From contig CM068830.1 in NCBI GenBank assembly GCA_028554795.2, positions 115,314,714 through 115,378,713 on the forward strand: a stretch of 64,000 bases of DNA, written 5' to 3'. The translations under genes were made by a program, and so were the position numbers. This document shows, in pieces, positions 37,037-45,689 of the stretch. Numbering within the stretch: the stretch's first letter is position 1; the number at the start of each line of letters is the position of its first letter. The notes beneath the pieces are model-generated. The model did no database searches, was not told the origin of the DNA, and worked only from the letters and a program-made list of their open reading frames with translations. Source of the stretch: Sinohyriopsis cumingii (Eukaryota; Mollusca; Bivalvia; Unionida; Unionidae).

Positions 37037-40000
37037 ATGAACGAGTTTGAGAGATTATCCCAAACTAGGCCTGTTAAGTATAAATTCAACCTTGACAGAT
37101 TATCTTCTGACTTGCCAGTACGAGATCTGGTTGATCCGAAAAATAAAAGTTTGATCTCGAAAATTCATGACGCTAAGAAAGAATTTTACACGGATGGTGC
37201 ATCTCATACATGGTCAACGTTCAAGATTATACGCCCTGACTCCGTCAAGGACGCTGTCACGGACGCTACAATGAACGACAAGCGAGCGGCAACTATCATT
37301 AACCACATCGCTGAATACGAGGGCAATCAAAAATATTTCTTCAGAGTAAAATTTATTGTATTAACAGAAACAGATAGTTGGATTATCCGTGACAAATATG
37401 ATCCTGTCCTTGGTAATAATAAAACTATCATATTAAGTAAAAATTCCAGACCGGGTCTACTGACAGGTATTGATAAACCGTATTATGAACGAGCATATCC
37501 TGTAACGGCGGTTATTTATGGAATCTATGAGATAAATAAAAAACCCAACGTTGATAAACTAGCGCCGATGAAATTTTCAAGGTTAAATTGTGTAGCTGAA
37601 CGAGTAATAGAACATTTTACAAACGCGATGCGTGGAAATGGATTAACTGATTTAAGGCGTGAAAAAATAAACTCGTGGGCTGATTCAGTTAAGGACACCG
37701 GTGCTACAATAAAAGATGTTGCTGAGTTAGGAAAAATATTAAAATTTCCAATAACCGTAGCAACAATAACGGGAGAAGTACTGTACCAGTCGAAATATAA
37801 ATCGAAAGGAGCTCCAATAAATATTATCGATCATAACGCGCACGCATGGACTAACGCAGTGACAATATTTCCACGTGATCGAACTGTTAGATTTTACCCC
37901 ACAGATATGGCTGTGGCAGATATGAGTATGTTTGATTTTATCAACGAAATAAGTAAAACCGATCCTGTATCGGTATGGTTATTCAAAAGTAATGAGGAGG
38001 GTGAATTTGATCAGTTTGTCAAACCGAACGGTGAAATATATCGCACAGAATTCCTCCATGACGAGATGAAAAATCTTGCGACGTTTTTACAGTGCAAGCA
38101 CGTGGAAAATACTGACAAATTACTAACTAATTGTTTTACCGTTCCATCTGTTGCGGCTCATTTCGCCAGGGAACGAAATTCATGGAAACCAACACGATTT
38201 GATTTACTCGAGGACGTACGCGCAAGTTGCGTCGAATATGGACATGGCGGATTATGGAATACCAAATACAATTACAATGATGTTATTTCGGTTGATATGG
38301 TTGCATGTTATCCAGGAAGTTTTCTGGGATACGGAGATTGTTCTACGTACTTTGAAAGATTTGGTCACCCTACAAACGAGATGACGCGGGTGGCAATTAA
38401 TGGACCATTACCTGATTTTGATCTGACTGGATTCGCCTGTATTGAGTCGTTCGAGTTTAACGAAAATCTTCACAAGATTTGTTATGTTTGGTTTGGTAGA
38501 CATTTTTGTGAAAAACGTTGGGCACCTATAGTTTTGTTACGATATATGCTAGATTGTATGATACTGACATCGTTGGTGGTCAGTGAGGCAATTATATCAT
38601 ATCATGCACAGACCAAAGTTTGGTTGCCCATGTCAGATTCTGAAGTTATCAGCGAGTTTAAGGATGATATTCCTAATAGACTCAAAACCGCAAAAGATCT
38701 CGGTAGAAAAATTATAGGTAAATTTACTCAAGGTGGTGCATATGATTATAAAAGACATCACGCACGATTAATTTTAGATGATGCCGAGTACGATTTTATA
38801 ATCGCTGATACAACGGCGAAAAATACATTTGTAAATCGAGAGAGTGTTTATTTATCCGACGGAACAAAATTAGGTACGATCGTTAGTTACATAAATGACG
38901 TATCCCCGCAATATACTCATCTAAGATCTTCCATGTTGGCTTATGTTTCTATAAATTTATTATCGATGATTAATAGATTTCCTGAGACCGCAGTCAGTGT
39001 CGCAACAGATTCGTTTTATATTTCAAGTAAATATTTAGAACCTGTTAAGAAATTTACAAGTAATGATGAACGATGGGGTTCGTGGAGAATAAAAAAGGAA
39101 CTATTACACAATTACACAGAATCAGCAGATGTTCCAGTGAGAGATTTTTATCGTGAGAGTAATAAAATATCAGAAATGTCGAAGGCACCATCGTTGAGTG
39201 ATCCAATAACTAGATATAAGACAGTATATCTCAATGGACCTGGTGGATGCGGCAAAACAACTCGAACGATTAATGTTTTTAGAAATTCAGATATAATCGT
39301 GCTGACACCCACACATAGACTTGCACGTGAGATGAAACAGCGGCAAGTACAATCGTGCACGTATCATAGTTTCTTTCGGTGGCGCGGGGATACATGGACT
39401 CCTGAGCGAATGGGAGAAAAATATATACCTAAAATAATTATTTGGGATGAGATATGCACGGTGTCATTGGATACATTAAAAACGTTTCTTGATTGGTTGT
39501 TGACGAAAAATACCGCCATAATAATGTGTGGCGATCATGGTCAACCGCCGCCTTTTGTTGGACCATCTCCACATGATTGGTTAAAAAATTTCGTTGATTA
39601 TTACGAAGAAATAGATGATGATCATAGAGCTCTTGATGCAAATTTGAAGGAGTTTAAAAAATTAATCAGATTACAATCAAACAAAATTCAGTGTGAAATA
39701 TTACGTGGAGTGATCTCAGAGACATCAATGAGTGATTTTTTGAACTCATGGAGACCCACCGATTTGATCGTAGCAAGTAGAAAAATAATCAGAGACGCTT
39801 TACAACAACAGTTATTTCAACTACATAAAGAACAATATTCAGAATTACCCGTTCCGTTATGTTATAGACCATCAGATACACGAAAACAGAATATTAATGT
39901 TGATATTCCAGGACCCTTGACTCTGTCAAGGAAACAGATTCTCGTATTAAATGATATTGTCGCCGTTGATATCAGTGTGGTCGAAGATGCAATACACGCT

Positions 40001-40501
40001 GACAAATCTCCATGGGTGTTGGGATACGCCATGACAATCCACTCGTCTCAGGGATTAACTATTTCTGATACACGAGTCTGGATTGTAGACGATCGCATCG
40101 AGTGGTCAAATTTAGTTTATTTAGCGGTATCGAGGGTCAGAAATATATCTCAATTACGTAGAATCATAATTCCTGAAATCGTTGATAAATTTAACATCAT
40201 CGATGATGATATAATAAGAAAAAAATTAATCGGATACAAACAATCTGACAAAAAAAATAAACGCGACTTTGATCTTGATGTTGAATTTATTATTAAGTTA
40301 AAACAGCAGCAGAACAATCATTGCATCAGTTGTAATTGTATAATGTTATGGCGGTATTCGAGTAATGATTCAAGACAATTTACCGTAGATAGAAAAGATA
40401 ATAGTCGCGGTCACACACGAGAAAATACCATGTTAACCTGTCTTGAGTGTAATCGACGTAGAGGCGCTAGCGCCTTGGGTGCTGCCACTAGTGCTAGTTA
40501 A
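37037..40501 (+). CDS. Fusion of family B DNA polymerase, SF1 helicase and HNH nuclease
   Basis: This 1154-residue intact frame starts at ATG 37037, behind AATTAT; upstream in-frame codons to 36908 overlap another gene and are rejected. The polymerase part has motif A VDMVACYPGS (catalytic D at about 420) and motif C VATDSFYI (D at about 658), both family B. I could not identify convincing exonuclease motifs in the first 400 residues. The helicase part has Walker A NGPGGCGKTT (K at about 740), Walker B IIIWDEI (about 804), motif III GDHGQPPP (about 833), then TIHSSQGLT (about 1002) and YLAVSRVR, a Pif1/RecD-like SF1 set. The last 60 residues form an HNH-type zinc domain (CISCNC, QFTVDRKDNSRGHT, LTCLECNRRRG). 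It presumably replaces the pPolB of other Polintons as the replication enzyme. Confidence 0.88.
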   Translation: MNEFERLSQTRPVKYKFNLDRLSSDLPVRDLVDPKNKSLISKIHDAKKEFYTDGASHTWSTFKIIRPDSVKDAVTDATMNDKRAATIINHIAEYEGNQKYFFRVKFIVLTETDSWIIRDKYDPVLGNNKTIILSKNSRPGLLTGIDKPYYERAYPVTAVIYGIYEINKKPNVDKLAPMKFSRLNCVAERVIEHFTNAMRGNGLTDLRREKINSWADSVKDTGATIKDVAELGKILKFPITVATITGEVLYQSKYKSKGAPINIIDHNAHAWTNAVTIFPRDRTVRFYPTDMAVADMSMFDFINEISKTDPVSVWLFKSNEEGEFDQFVKPNGEIYRTEFLHDEMKNLATFLQCKHVENTDKLLTNCFTVPSVAAHFARERNSWKPTRFDLLEDVRASCVEYGHGGLWNTKYNYNDVISVDMVACYPGSFLGYGDCSTYFERFGHPTNEMTRVAINGPLPDFDLTGFACIESFEFNENLHKICYVWFGRHFCEKRWAPIVLLRYMLDCMILTSLVVSEAIISYHAQTKVWLPMSDSEVISEFKDDIPNRLKTAKDLGRKIIGKFTQGGAYDYKRHHARLILDDAEYDFIIADTTAKNTFVNRESVYLSDGTKLGTIVSYINDVSPQYTHLRSSMLAYVSINLLSMINRFPETAVSVATDSFYISSKYLEPVKKFTSNDERWGSWRIKKELLHNYTESADVPVRDFYRESNKISEMSKAPSLSDPITRYKTVYLNGPGGCGKTTRTINVFRNSDIIVLTPTHRLAREMKQRQVQSCTYHSFFRWRGDTWTPERMGEKYIPKIIIWDEICTVSLDTLKTFLDWLLTKNTAIIMCGDHGQPPPFVGPSPHDWLKNFVDYYEEIDDDHRALDANLKEFKKLIRLQSNKIQCEILRGVISETSMSDFLNSWRPTDLIVASRKIIRDALQQQLFQLHKEQYSELPVPLCYRPSDTRKQNINVDIPGPLTLSRKQILVLNDIVAVDISVVEDAIHADKSPWVLGYAMTIHSSQGLTISDTRVWIVDDRIEWSNLVYLAVSRVRNISQLRRIIIPEIVDKFNIIDDDIIRKKLIGYKQSDKKNKRDFDLDVEFIIKLKQQQNNHCISCNCIMLWRYSSNDSRQFTVDRKDNSRGHTRENTMLTCLECNRRRGASALGAATSAS

Positions 40502-40511
40502 GTGATCGAAA

Positions 40512-41498
40512 TCACCGGAGTGATCGCGGTGGTAGTTGTGTATCCGCGGAAATTATTTGTAGTTGTTCACGTGTAAATCCACGTTGAGGAGCAGCAGAAT
40601 CTAATCTGTAGATTGCAGGTTTGGAAACGCCTACATTTCTTCCAGTGGATCTTGTCACGGTAGATATTTTGTGTGTGGTAACACTCCAAATAGGATCAGT
40701 TGCTCTCGCCTTACCACCTTCAAGTTCACCAGGCTCATATAAATATCTGACTGTGACATCACCTAATATTTTTTGTTTTCCAGCATCTTTCCGTTGTGTT
40801 GGTATATTTTTTTTTGTGACCGCGCTAATGGGTTTCATGTTGGTTGTTCGTGTGATCTCATTATTTAATGCAGCTATCACGTTTGGTAATCTTGCCACCC
40901 ATTCGCGAGATCTTTTATCCTGAATAAATTCCCTCGCGTATTGATATCCAAATAACCGCTCAGCAAGTGTTCGATTAAATCGCTCAACAATTGATTGATC
41001 ACGGTGAATTGCAGTATGACCTCGTCGTATTTTGGTATTATGTTGTTTCATCAGCGATGATACTGGACCAAGAAATTCCTTACCAGGATCAACCTGTAGC
41101 AGCTGTGGCCATCGTAGACCACCTTGTGGTCCGAGTCCTCGTTGATAAATTCGTTCAAACGCATCGGCTACTTCAGATGATGTTTTCGCCGATAGCGGCT
41201 CTGCTTCTTTATATCTACTTGCAACATCAACTACGGTTAGCGCGTATTTGTACGTTTTTCCACGCACAGTATCATGCGGTAAAAACAGAATATCTGCTTG
41301 ATGAACTTCATTAGGAACACTGACATCGAAATACGAGTACTGAATTTGTTTAGGACGTGGTAGATAAATTTGCCACATTGCCTGCCTGGACAACCACGCG
41401 CTAGCAGTAGAATGTTTAACCGATGCTGCATCAGCAAGTTTACCAATTGCTGCTTTGCCTCTCCAGTATCCTCTCGGTGAATAATAAATTGATTCCAT
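40512..41498 (-). CDS. INT: Retroviral-type DDE integrase
   Basis: This 328-residue intact frame has the catalytic triad at D69 (VHQADILFLP), D137 (LLQVDPGKEF) and E172 (SIVERFNRTL), with 35-residue spacing between the last two. An N-terminal helical region (GRGKAAIGKLADAA type, about 10-30) may replace the zinc-binding domain. The C-terminus ends in a basic beta-rich tail (KISTVTRSTGRNVGVSKPAI) but shows no chromodomain, unlike the Element 1 integrase. It would insert the linear element and create the short target duplication. It converges on the polymerase-fusion gene with a gap of 10 bp. Confidence 0.93.
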   Translation of the reverse strand: MESIYYSPRGYWRGKAAIGKLADAASVKHSTASAWLSRQAMWQIYLPRPKQIQYSYFDVSVPNEVHQADILFLPHDTVRGKTYKYALTVVDVASRYKEAEPLSAKTSSEVADAFERIYQRGLGPQGGLRWPQLLQVDPGKEFLGPVSSLMKQHNTKIRRGHTAIHRDQSIVERFNRTLAERLFGYQYAREFIQDKRSREWVARLPNVIAALNNEITRTTNMKPISAVTKKNIPTQRKDAGKQKILGDVTVRYLYEPGELEGGKARATDPIWSVTTHKISTVTRSTGRNVGVSKPAIYRLDSAAPQRGFTREQLQIISADTQLPPRSLR

Positions 41499-41500
41499 TA

Positions 41501-42001
41501 TTAATTACCAGCCCCAATCGCTAATTTACCTTTCATCGAGGATCTTACTAACCAATTAGCTAATGATTCTCTAATATTTTTATTTTTTATAGAATTTAAT
41601 GAATGAATTAATTTTACATCTGCAATATGCCTATCTTGTAGATTTTTACTTTTATAAGCTACATCATGAGCATGACAAGCTCGATCAATAGCATTTATTG
41701 GTTCCTCGCCTGGTTTTGGTTGATCTTGATCATCGAGCCTGATATCGAGTCGAGTACCAGGACCGCAATAATTATATCCTGGTAGATGTTTTTCTCCGCT
41801 GTATTTAGCCCATGGAGCACCTGGAAACTTTGACATCAAATTAGCAATATCACCGCCGCGCTTATTAGGTAAAAACGAAAATTTCTTTCTACCGCATACA
41901 GAACATTTTCCACCGTACGCTATTTTTTTATTTTTTGTTATAACTGTAGCTAAATCAATAGTTGGAGTTTTAACTCTACAGCGTAAACAATATAAATTCA
42001 T
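41501..42001 (-). CDS. Zinc-ribbon plus parvovirus-type phospholipase A2
   Basis: This 166-residue protein has CLRC (5-8) and CSVC (33-36), a likely zinc ribbon, and then a phospholipase A2 domain with calcium loop YCGPGT (78-83), catalytic HD (112-113) inside CHAHDVAYK and a supporting Asp in HIADVKLIHSL. This is the domain found in the unique part of the parvovirus VP1 protein, where it opens the endosomal membrane during entry. A similar virion role is likely here. The motifs are complete. It starts 12 bp from the divergent ATPase start, both behind overlapping TATAATATATA sequence. It ends 2 bp before the integrase start codon, so the two may be co-transcribed. Confidence 0.92.
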   Translation of the reverse strand: MNLYCLRCRVKTPTIDLATVITKNKKIAYGGKCSVCGRKKFSFLPNKRGGDIANLMSKFPGAPWAKYSGEKHLPGYNYCGPGTRLDIRLDDQDQPKPGEEPINAIDRACHAHDVAYKSKNLQDRHIADVKLIHSLNSIKNKNIRESLANWLVRSSMKGKLAIGAGN

Positions 42002-42013
42002 GTTATAATATAT

Positions 42014-42679
42014 ATGGATATAATTGATTTCTCAGCAACTCGGCAACGAGAGCCAGTTAAGCATCATCCTGCGCTACCGAACTCCATCAGAATGATTATC
42101 ATAGGACCATCTGGATCGGGTAAGACGCAATTATTACTTAATCTGATAATGAGATGGTTGAAATGGGATAAGTTGTATTTAGTAGCACCATCCGTTGATG
42201 ATCAACGATGTTATGATGTACTTAAAGATTTCAATGAAAACGCGCGATTACTGGATGAAGATAATGATGTTATAGAGTTTATAACCGATATTGATGAAGC
42301 ACCATCCGTAGATTCCATAGACGGATTTATTAATAATTTAGTTGTATACGACGATGTGATGCTAGATAAACAATCAAATCCAGCCAGAATATTTTCCCGA
42401 GGGAGACATAAAAATACAGACGTGATCTATGTTACTCAACGATATACACAAATACCAAAAGTGATCAGAGACAACTGCAACATTTTAGTTGTGTTTAATG
42501 GCGTAGACACACACACGTTGCGAAATATTCATCAAACTTGGTGTGGTGGTGACATGGATATAATTAAATTCAAAAATTTCTTCTCACGAGCGCAAGCTAC
42601 CCCGCATGGATTTATAACAATAAATTTACATGATCCAAGAACAAGATATCGTGTGGGTATTGATAAAATATTTGGGTAA
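42014..42679 (+). CDS. FtsK/HerA-type genome-packaging ATPase
   Basis: This 221-residue intact protein has Walker A GPSGSGKT (31-38) and Walker B LVVYDDVML (DD at 113-114), followed by DVIYVTQRYTQIPKVIRDN, the conserved sensor-like segment of Polinton/A32 ATPases. It would drive genome packaging. It starts behind TTATAATATAT. It is recognisably homologous to the Element 1 ATPase but strongly diverged, which supports the two elements being different lineages. Confidence 0.93.
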   Translation: MDIIDFSATRQREPVKHHPALPNSIRMIIIGPSGSGKTQLLLNLIMRWLKWDKLYLVAPSVDDQRCYDVLKDFNENARLLDEDNDVIEFITDIDEAPSVDSIDGFINNLVVYDDVMLDKQSNPARIFSRGRHKNTDVIYVTQRYTQIPKVIRDNCNILVVFNGVDTHTLRNIHQTWCGGDMDIIKFKNFFSRAQATPHGFITINLHDPRTRYRVGIDKIFG

Positions 42680-42728
42680 CAGGGGTGATGATAAAATTAA
42701 ATTTAATTAAACAGATATCATTAATATA

Positions 42729-43088
42729 ATGAACAACTGTGCGTGGCTGCGTCAAGGAACAACAGATAAATGCAACAAAAGGTGCCGTGGAGAATATTGC
42801 AAGAAACATAATTATCTTATAAAGAAAAATCCTCATGCTGGTCCACGAAGATGTGTTGGATGTAACAACGGCGTTAGAGGATTATATCAGATTTGCAAAA
42901 ATTGCGGTGGAGATCGATATCGAAGTTTGATGATATATTATAAACACAGAAAAAACATAAATCCCAAAATAGAAAAACCACCATCAGAACTTGAATATTA
43001 CTTGAAACATAGAACAAATTCCGAAGATTCAGATGAAGATGAAACAGATGAAGATTCCCATGATTCAGATGATGATTCCCAATATTGA
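42729..43088 (+). CDS. Cys-rich zinc-binding protein in the right TIR
   Basis: This 119-residue protein starts MNNCAWLRQGTTDKCNKRCR and has EYCKKH, RCVGC and ICKNCGG cysteine pairs followed by an acidic tail. It is the intact counterpart of the left-TIR gene, keeping the CxxC that the left copy has lost. Being in the TIR it is read outward at both ends of the element. It starts behind CATTAATATA. No known function. Confidence 0.82.
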   Translation: MNNCAWLRQGTTDKCNKRCRGEYCKKHNYLIKKNPHAGPRRCVGCNNGVRGLYQICKNCGGDRYRSLMIYYKHRKNINPKIEKPPSELEYYLKHRTNSEDSDEDETDEDSHDSDDDSQY

Positions 43089-43089
43089 T

Positions 43090-43238
43090 AGCAGCAGAGA
43101 GGGGCGTCTACGGTTCTGTTTGGGACAAACAATAATCGTAGACGTGGTAATTGACCTCTATGAGTGGTCACTATTTTTTTTTGGTAAAACACAAGGGTGA
43201 CCATTCCCCTAAGTGGTCTGTTCACCCTCTCTGCTGCT
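43090..43238. other. Terminal palindromic module, right
   Basis: It is identical in inverse to 25909-26057, with the same nested stems and bounded by AGCAGCAGAGAGG and CTCTCTGCTGCT. Confidence 0.85.
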
Positions 43239-43243
43239 ACAGC
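43239..43243. repeat. Element 2 target site duplication, right
   Basis: ACAGC directly follows the right terminus and matches 25904-25908. Confidence 0.6.
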
Positions 43244-45440
43244 AATTTAATAATACATTTAATTTCAGACAGAACGCTTATTAATTTACAGTACTTTCAA
43301 ACTCTCTACTTTGATATTCTCATTCAATACAAGAAGTTATTGATACATTGAATTTAAAATTATAATTTAAGCATATATTTTTAGGAATTCGAAAATTCGG
43401 TCTCTTTCTAATATGCGTACTATATTTTTAATATTCATTTGGATATTTTCTAAGAAGAATATTCTGAACAATTTTATACTGTTTTTATTTTTTTACTCTT
43501 TGCTCTTTATTTTCTTCTTGCTCGGTCGCACTAAATAAAAATGAAAGCAAACATATACTTCCCTGCGTGTGCCCCATTGATGAAAAAGTCTGTACAACAC
43601 TTGAACAAGATGTAATTCTTCTAAACTTTGCATCTCAGTCAAATTAGTGCTGCTCTCTATGATACGTATACCTCCATTTTGCAAGTGCTTGTTGGTTGTA
43701 TCCTCAGAATGAAACTAATTCGGTTCCTGAGTAACATTAATAGACAAAGTGAAAGTTCCTCCATTAAACATGCTCTTTAAAAATTTAAACAAAATATTTC
43801 GCAGACCATGTATTTGAAACTCTGAAGCTGAAAAAGATCTTGCTTGAGTTTAGTATTTAGATGATTTACGATGTGGAATGTCTCCTCTCTGTATCATTAT
43901 TTACATAACCGGGAACCAGATCAATTGGTTGAGAAGATTTTATTGTTCAGGTTGGTTTTTTTTATACCTTATTTTGTAAGGTCGTTGCTCCAAGAATTCA
44001 GCACTTTGCGGCAATTGGCAAAGTCAACTGAAGTTCAAATACTGTAGCCGTTGTTACTGTCCCTTAATTATTTATTTGCCAAGACATAACTCCCTTAGTC
44101 CTTCCTACCTTGTCTTCATTTTGTTAACTTTGAACAAAACAAAACAAAAACATACTTTGTCTCTCTCTTCCTTTAGCACTCAAAGTTTATTTTCAGTGAA
44201 TTTAAACCAGATTTTGCAGGGTATTTATCTGAATATCACAAAAGTCTCACCAACGTTCGATGACGAAAATTAGCCACGTAAAAGGTTTGGTAATCGCACA
44301 TCTAATCTAGCTGAAGAATTATGAAAATATGCTAATTTCCATTTTTTATGTTTAATTTTATCTGAATTAAAATGAATGCTTTTACAAACTAAATTATACA
44401 AAGTATCCTACAAGAGAGCATTAATGGTGGCTGATAATATAAAGTCAACAGAGTTGCTTCCCTTCAAACAAATGTCGAGAGACAGAGCGAGAGAGAGAGA
44501 GAGAATAATTCACGCAAAGTGAGTAGAAGCCTGGAACAAGATCGGTTAAGTGGGTTGGGGTCGCAGCAAAGTGACAACTTTGGGAATATATTAGAATATT
44601 TCGTTTTCGTATACTATTTGAAGATTAATAATGTTTCCATGTCATAGATCTATCACACATAGTGGCTTTATGTGACTGAATGTATTGCACATACCTATCT
44701 TCCCACCTTCTGGATCATGATTATATCTACACATTGGCTGCATTACCAACATAATTATCAAAAGAAACACAATTTATTACACTCTAACCCAACCAAAGCC
44801 AACGCAATGATAACTGACGTTCCAATAACTACTGGCATAGTAACACAAAATTAAACATAATTATAAATGACGTTTCGGCATTTTGTTGTTGTTGAGTTTA
44901 ATTATAGTGGCGTGCGCAAAATTGTGCATGTGCCACTTTTTCCTGACTGCACCGCAGCCTACTAGTTGTTCCTGGGGAAGGGAATGGTGCCACCTCCCCC
45001 AGGCTTTTATGGATTCAAGCAACCATGATAGTTTAGCCTCAATCTGTGGGTCCATAAAGGTCCCTTACAGTTGAATGGTTGGCTGTCATTAGTGGTAAAG
45101 AGAGCTCGGGAACGGTCCTGCTTGCTTTACATCGCTGGTTTCTTGTTGCATTTGCCTGGTGTCTCTTGCGATTCTTTTATTTTTTTTCGATTATTTTTTC
45201 TTCTTCTTCTTCAAAATGTTCTAAGGAGGGGGGGGGGGATGTTCTATGCTGTTTATAGAGGTTCTTAGTAGAAATCATGTATGAAGAGAGATTTTCAAGG
45301 TTATTATGGTATTACTAGTCGAGGTGTTTAGAGTGTGCTTCCTACGTTATGTTATTTCTAAGTTTTTAGATATTGCCTCTTTAAGTTATTTATTAATTAA
45401 TGTTTTTAGAGATTGAATGTTATTTATACTTTATTTAGCA
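43244..45440. other. Host intergenic DNA, no gene seen
   Basis: AT-rich sequence with a (GA)n tract near 44490 and a G run near 45228. Frames are short and carry no motif. Confidence 0.4.
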
Positions 45441-45535
45441 AGAGACCGGAGTCCTAGCCGATTACACGATTCGTTAAGGACATCTATGACCGGAGTCCTA
45501 GCTGATTACTCGGTTCGTTAAGGACATCTAGGTCA
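45441..45535. repeat. Two-copy direct repeat, about 43 bp
   Basis: GACCGGAGTCCTAGC followed by GATTACNCGNTTCGTTAAGG and ACATCTA occurs twice in a row, downstream of the LINE remnant. Confidence 0.75.
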
Positions 45536-45689
45536 TCCGATTTTGCGGTTTCCTTAGTTTTTATAGGTGCTTCGTAAGTGAATTATTTATTAATACTTTT
45601 ATAAAACTGAATATGTTATGGGTTTTTATGTGGTGGCTTCTAAATTTATTTAGCTAGTTACTGGGTCTTTTGGTTTTGTGGGGATAGTA

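Larger units (their letters stand above)
25909..43238. mobile_element. Element 2: Polinton-type endogenous virus with polymerase-helicase fusion, nearly intact
   Basis: Termini read AGCAGCAGAGAGGG inward from the left and the complement from the right, so the ends are AG/CT as in Polintons. The perfect direct repeat ACAGC (25904-25908 and 43239-43243) flanks it, one base shorter than the usual 6-bp duplication. The contents identify a viral Polinton: major and minor capsid proteins, adenain-type protease, FtsK/HerA-type ATPase, DDE integrase, pX-like core protein and phospholipase A2. In place of the usual pPolB it carries a polymerase-helicase-HNH fusion. Only the two capsid genes have in-frame stops. 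Base composition is AT-rich, unlike Element 1. Confidence 0.95.
42680..43238 (-). repeat. Element 2 right terminal inverted repeat, gene-containing
   Basis: It is the inverse of 25909-26442 with a few indels near the inner edge. It holds the whole Cys-rich gene and the 149-bp palindromic end module (43090-43238). Confidence 0.9.
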
